From contig JAYUOV010000351.1 in the NCBI GenBank assembly GCA_043760535.1, positions 1-22,147 on the forward strand: DNA of 22,147 bases. Direction: 5' to 3'. The notes beneath the pieces were generated by a model. The model was not told where the DNA came from and searched no databases. It saw nothing but the letters and a program-made list of their open reading frames with translations. Within the stretch, counting starts at the first letter, position 1. The number at the start of each line of letters is the position of its first letter. This document shows, in pieces, positions 22,089 to 22,147 of the stretch. The translations under genes and the position numbers were made by a program. Source of the stretch: JAZKFT01 sp043760535 (GTDB taxonomy: Bacteria > Bacteroidota > Bacteroidia > Chitinophagales > Chitinophagaceae).

Positions 22089-22147
22089 TCAGGCCGACAT
22101 TACAAAAGGGCGTCCTTGAATGGCATCTGCGAGTGCTTGCATGATGG
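22089..22147 (-). other. Possible 3' end of another minus-strand gene at the window edge
   Basis: From the window edge a minus-strand frame reads 'IMQALADAIQGRPFVMSA' and stops at TGA (22089-22091), a few bases before the GH2 remnant. Its composition is protein-like, but 18 codons cannot identify it, and it may be a chance frame or an assembly edge. Confidence 0.25.

Overview
The window looks like chromosomal DNA from a Bacteroidota bacterium, most likely family Chitinophagaceae. The evidence is a TonB-dependent receptor C-terminus, a LytS-type sensor with two-component-propeller repeats beside a LytTR regulator, surface proteins of Bacteroidota type (BNR/coat-hanger and 'VGIGT..P..KL.VNGDI' repeat proteins), a split HipA, and a textbook Bacteroidota promoter (TTTG, 20 bp, TAnnTTTG) in front of rpsL. 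The family-level call is inference from protein style only.

Layout. 1-962 (+): end of an outer-membrane TonB-dependent receptor, closed by a strong terminator. 1287-3097 (+): a three-gene HipBST-like toxin-antitoxin operon (HTH protein, HipA N-terminal domain as a separate gene, HipA kinase core as a separate gene) with a repeat-rich operator region. 3270-3746 (+): hscB, the Fe-S assembly J-protein. 4029-5657 (+): a YbiT-type ABC-F ATPase with one degenerate ATP site. A 15-bp bidirectional terminator separates it from a minus-strand block: LytTR response regulator (5790-6557), its large membrane sensor kinase (6568-9609), a lipocalin-like secreted protein (9691-10101), an 881-residue secreted BNR-propeller protein (10128-12773) and a 464-residue surface fibre-like protein (13191-14585). 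The gap between the last two is packed with 7-bp tandem repeats and a repeat-element-like block. 15140-15703 (-) is a conserved-looking unknown protein, divergent from the branched-chain aminotransferase ilvE (15769-16833, +). A small membrane protein (17130-17558) follows, then rpsL-rpsG (17668-18599), which end in a terminator with no fusA behind them.

18670-20450 looks AT-richer and accessory: a twice-frameshifted XRE regulator gene on the minus strand, a clean 11-bp inverted repeat upstream of it, and two small secreted proteins of unknown function on the plus strand. 20453-22036 (-) is the C-terminal part of a GH2 beta-galactosidase fused to a complete-looking GH53 endo-beta-1,4-galactanase, cut off at its 5' side by an in-frame stop close to the window edge.

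Most of the window is ordinary housekeeping and surface biology. The parts that best repay a second look are the HipBST-like operon (long HipB, zinc-finger-like HipT N-terminus, regularly spaced operators), the doubly degenerate ATP site of the ABC-F protein, the eight-unit 7-bp array touching the start codon of the BNR protein, the dispersed GTAGAGACGC palindromes (one between rpsL and rpsG), and the truncated GH2-GH53 fusion.
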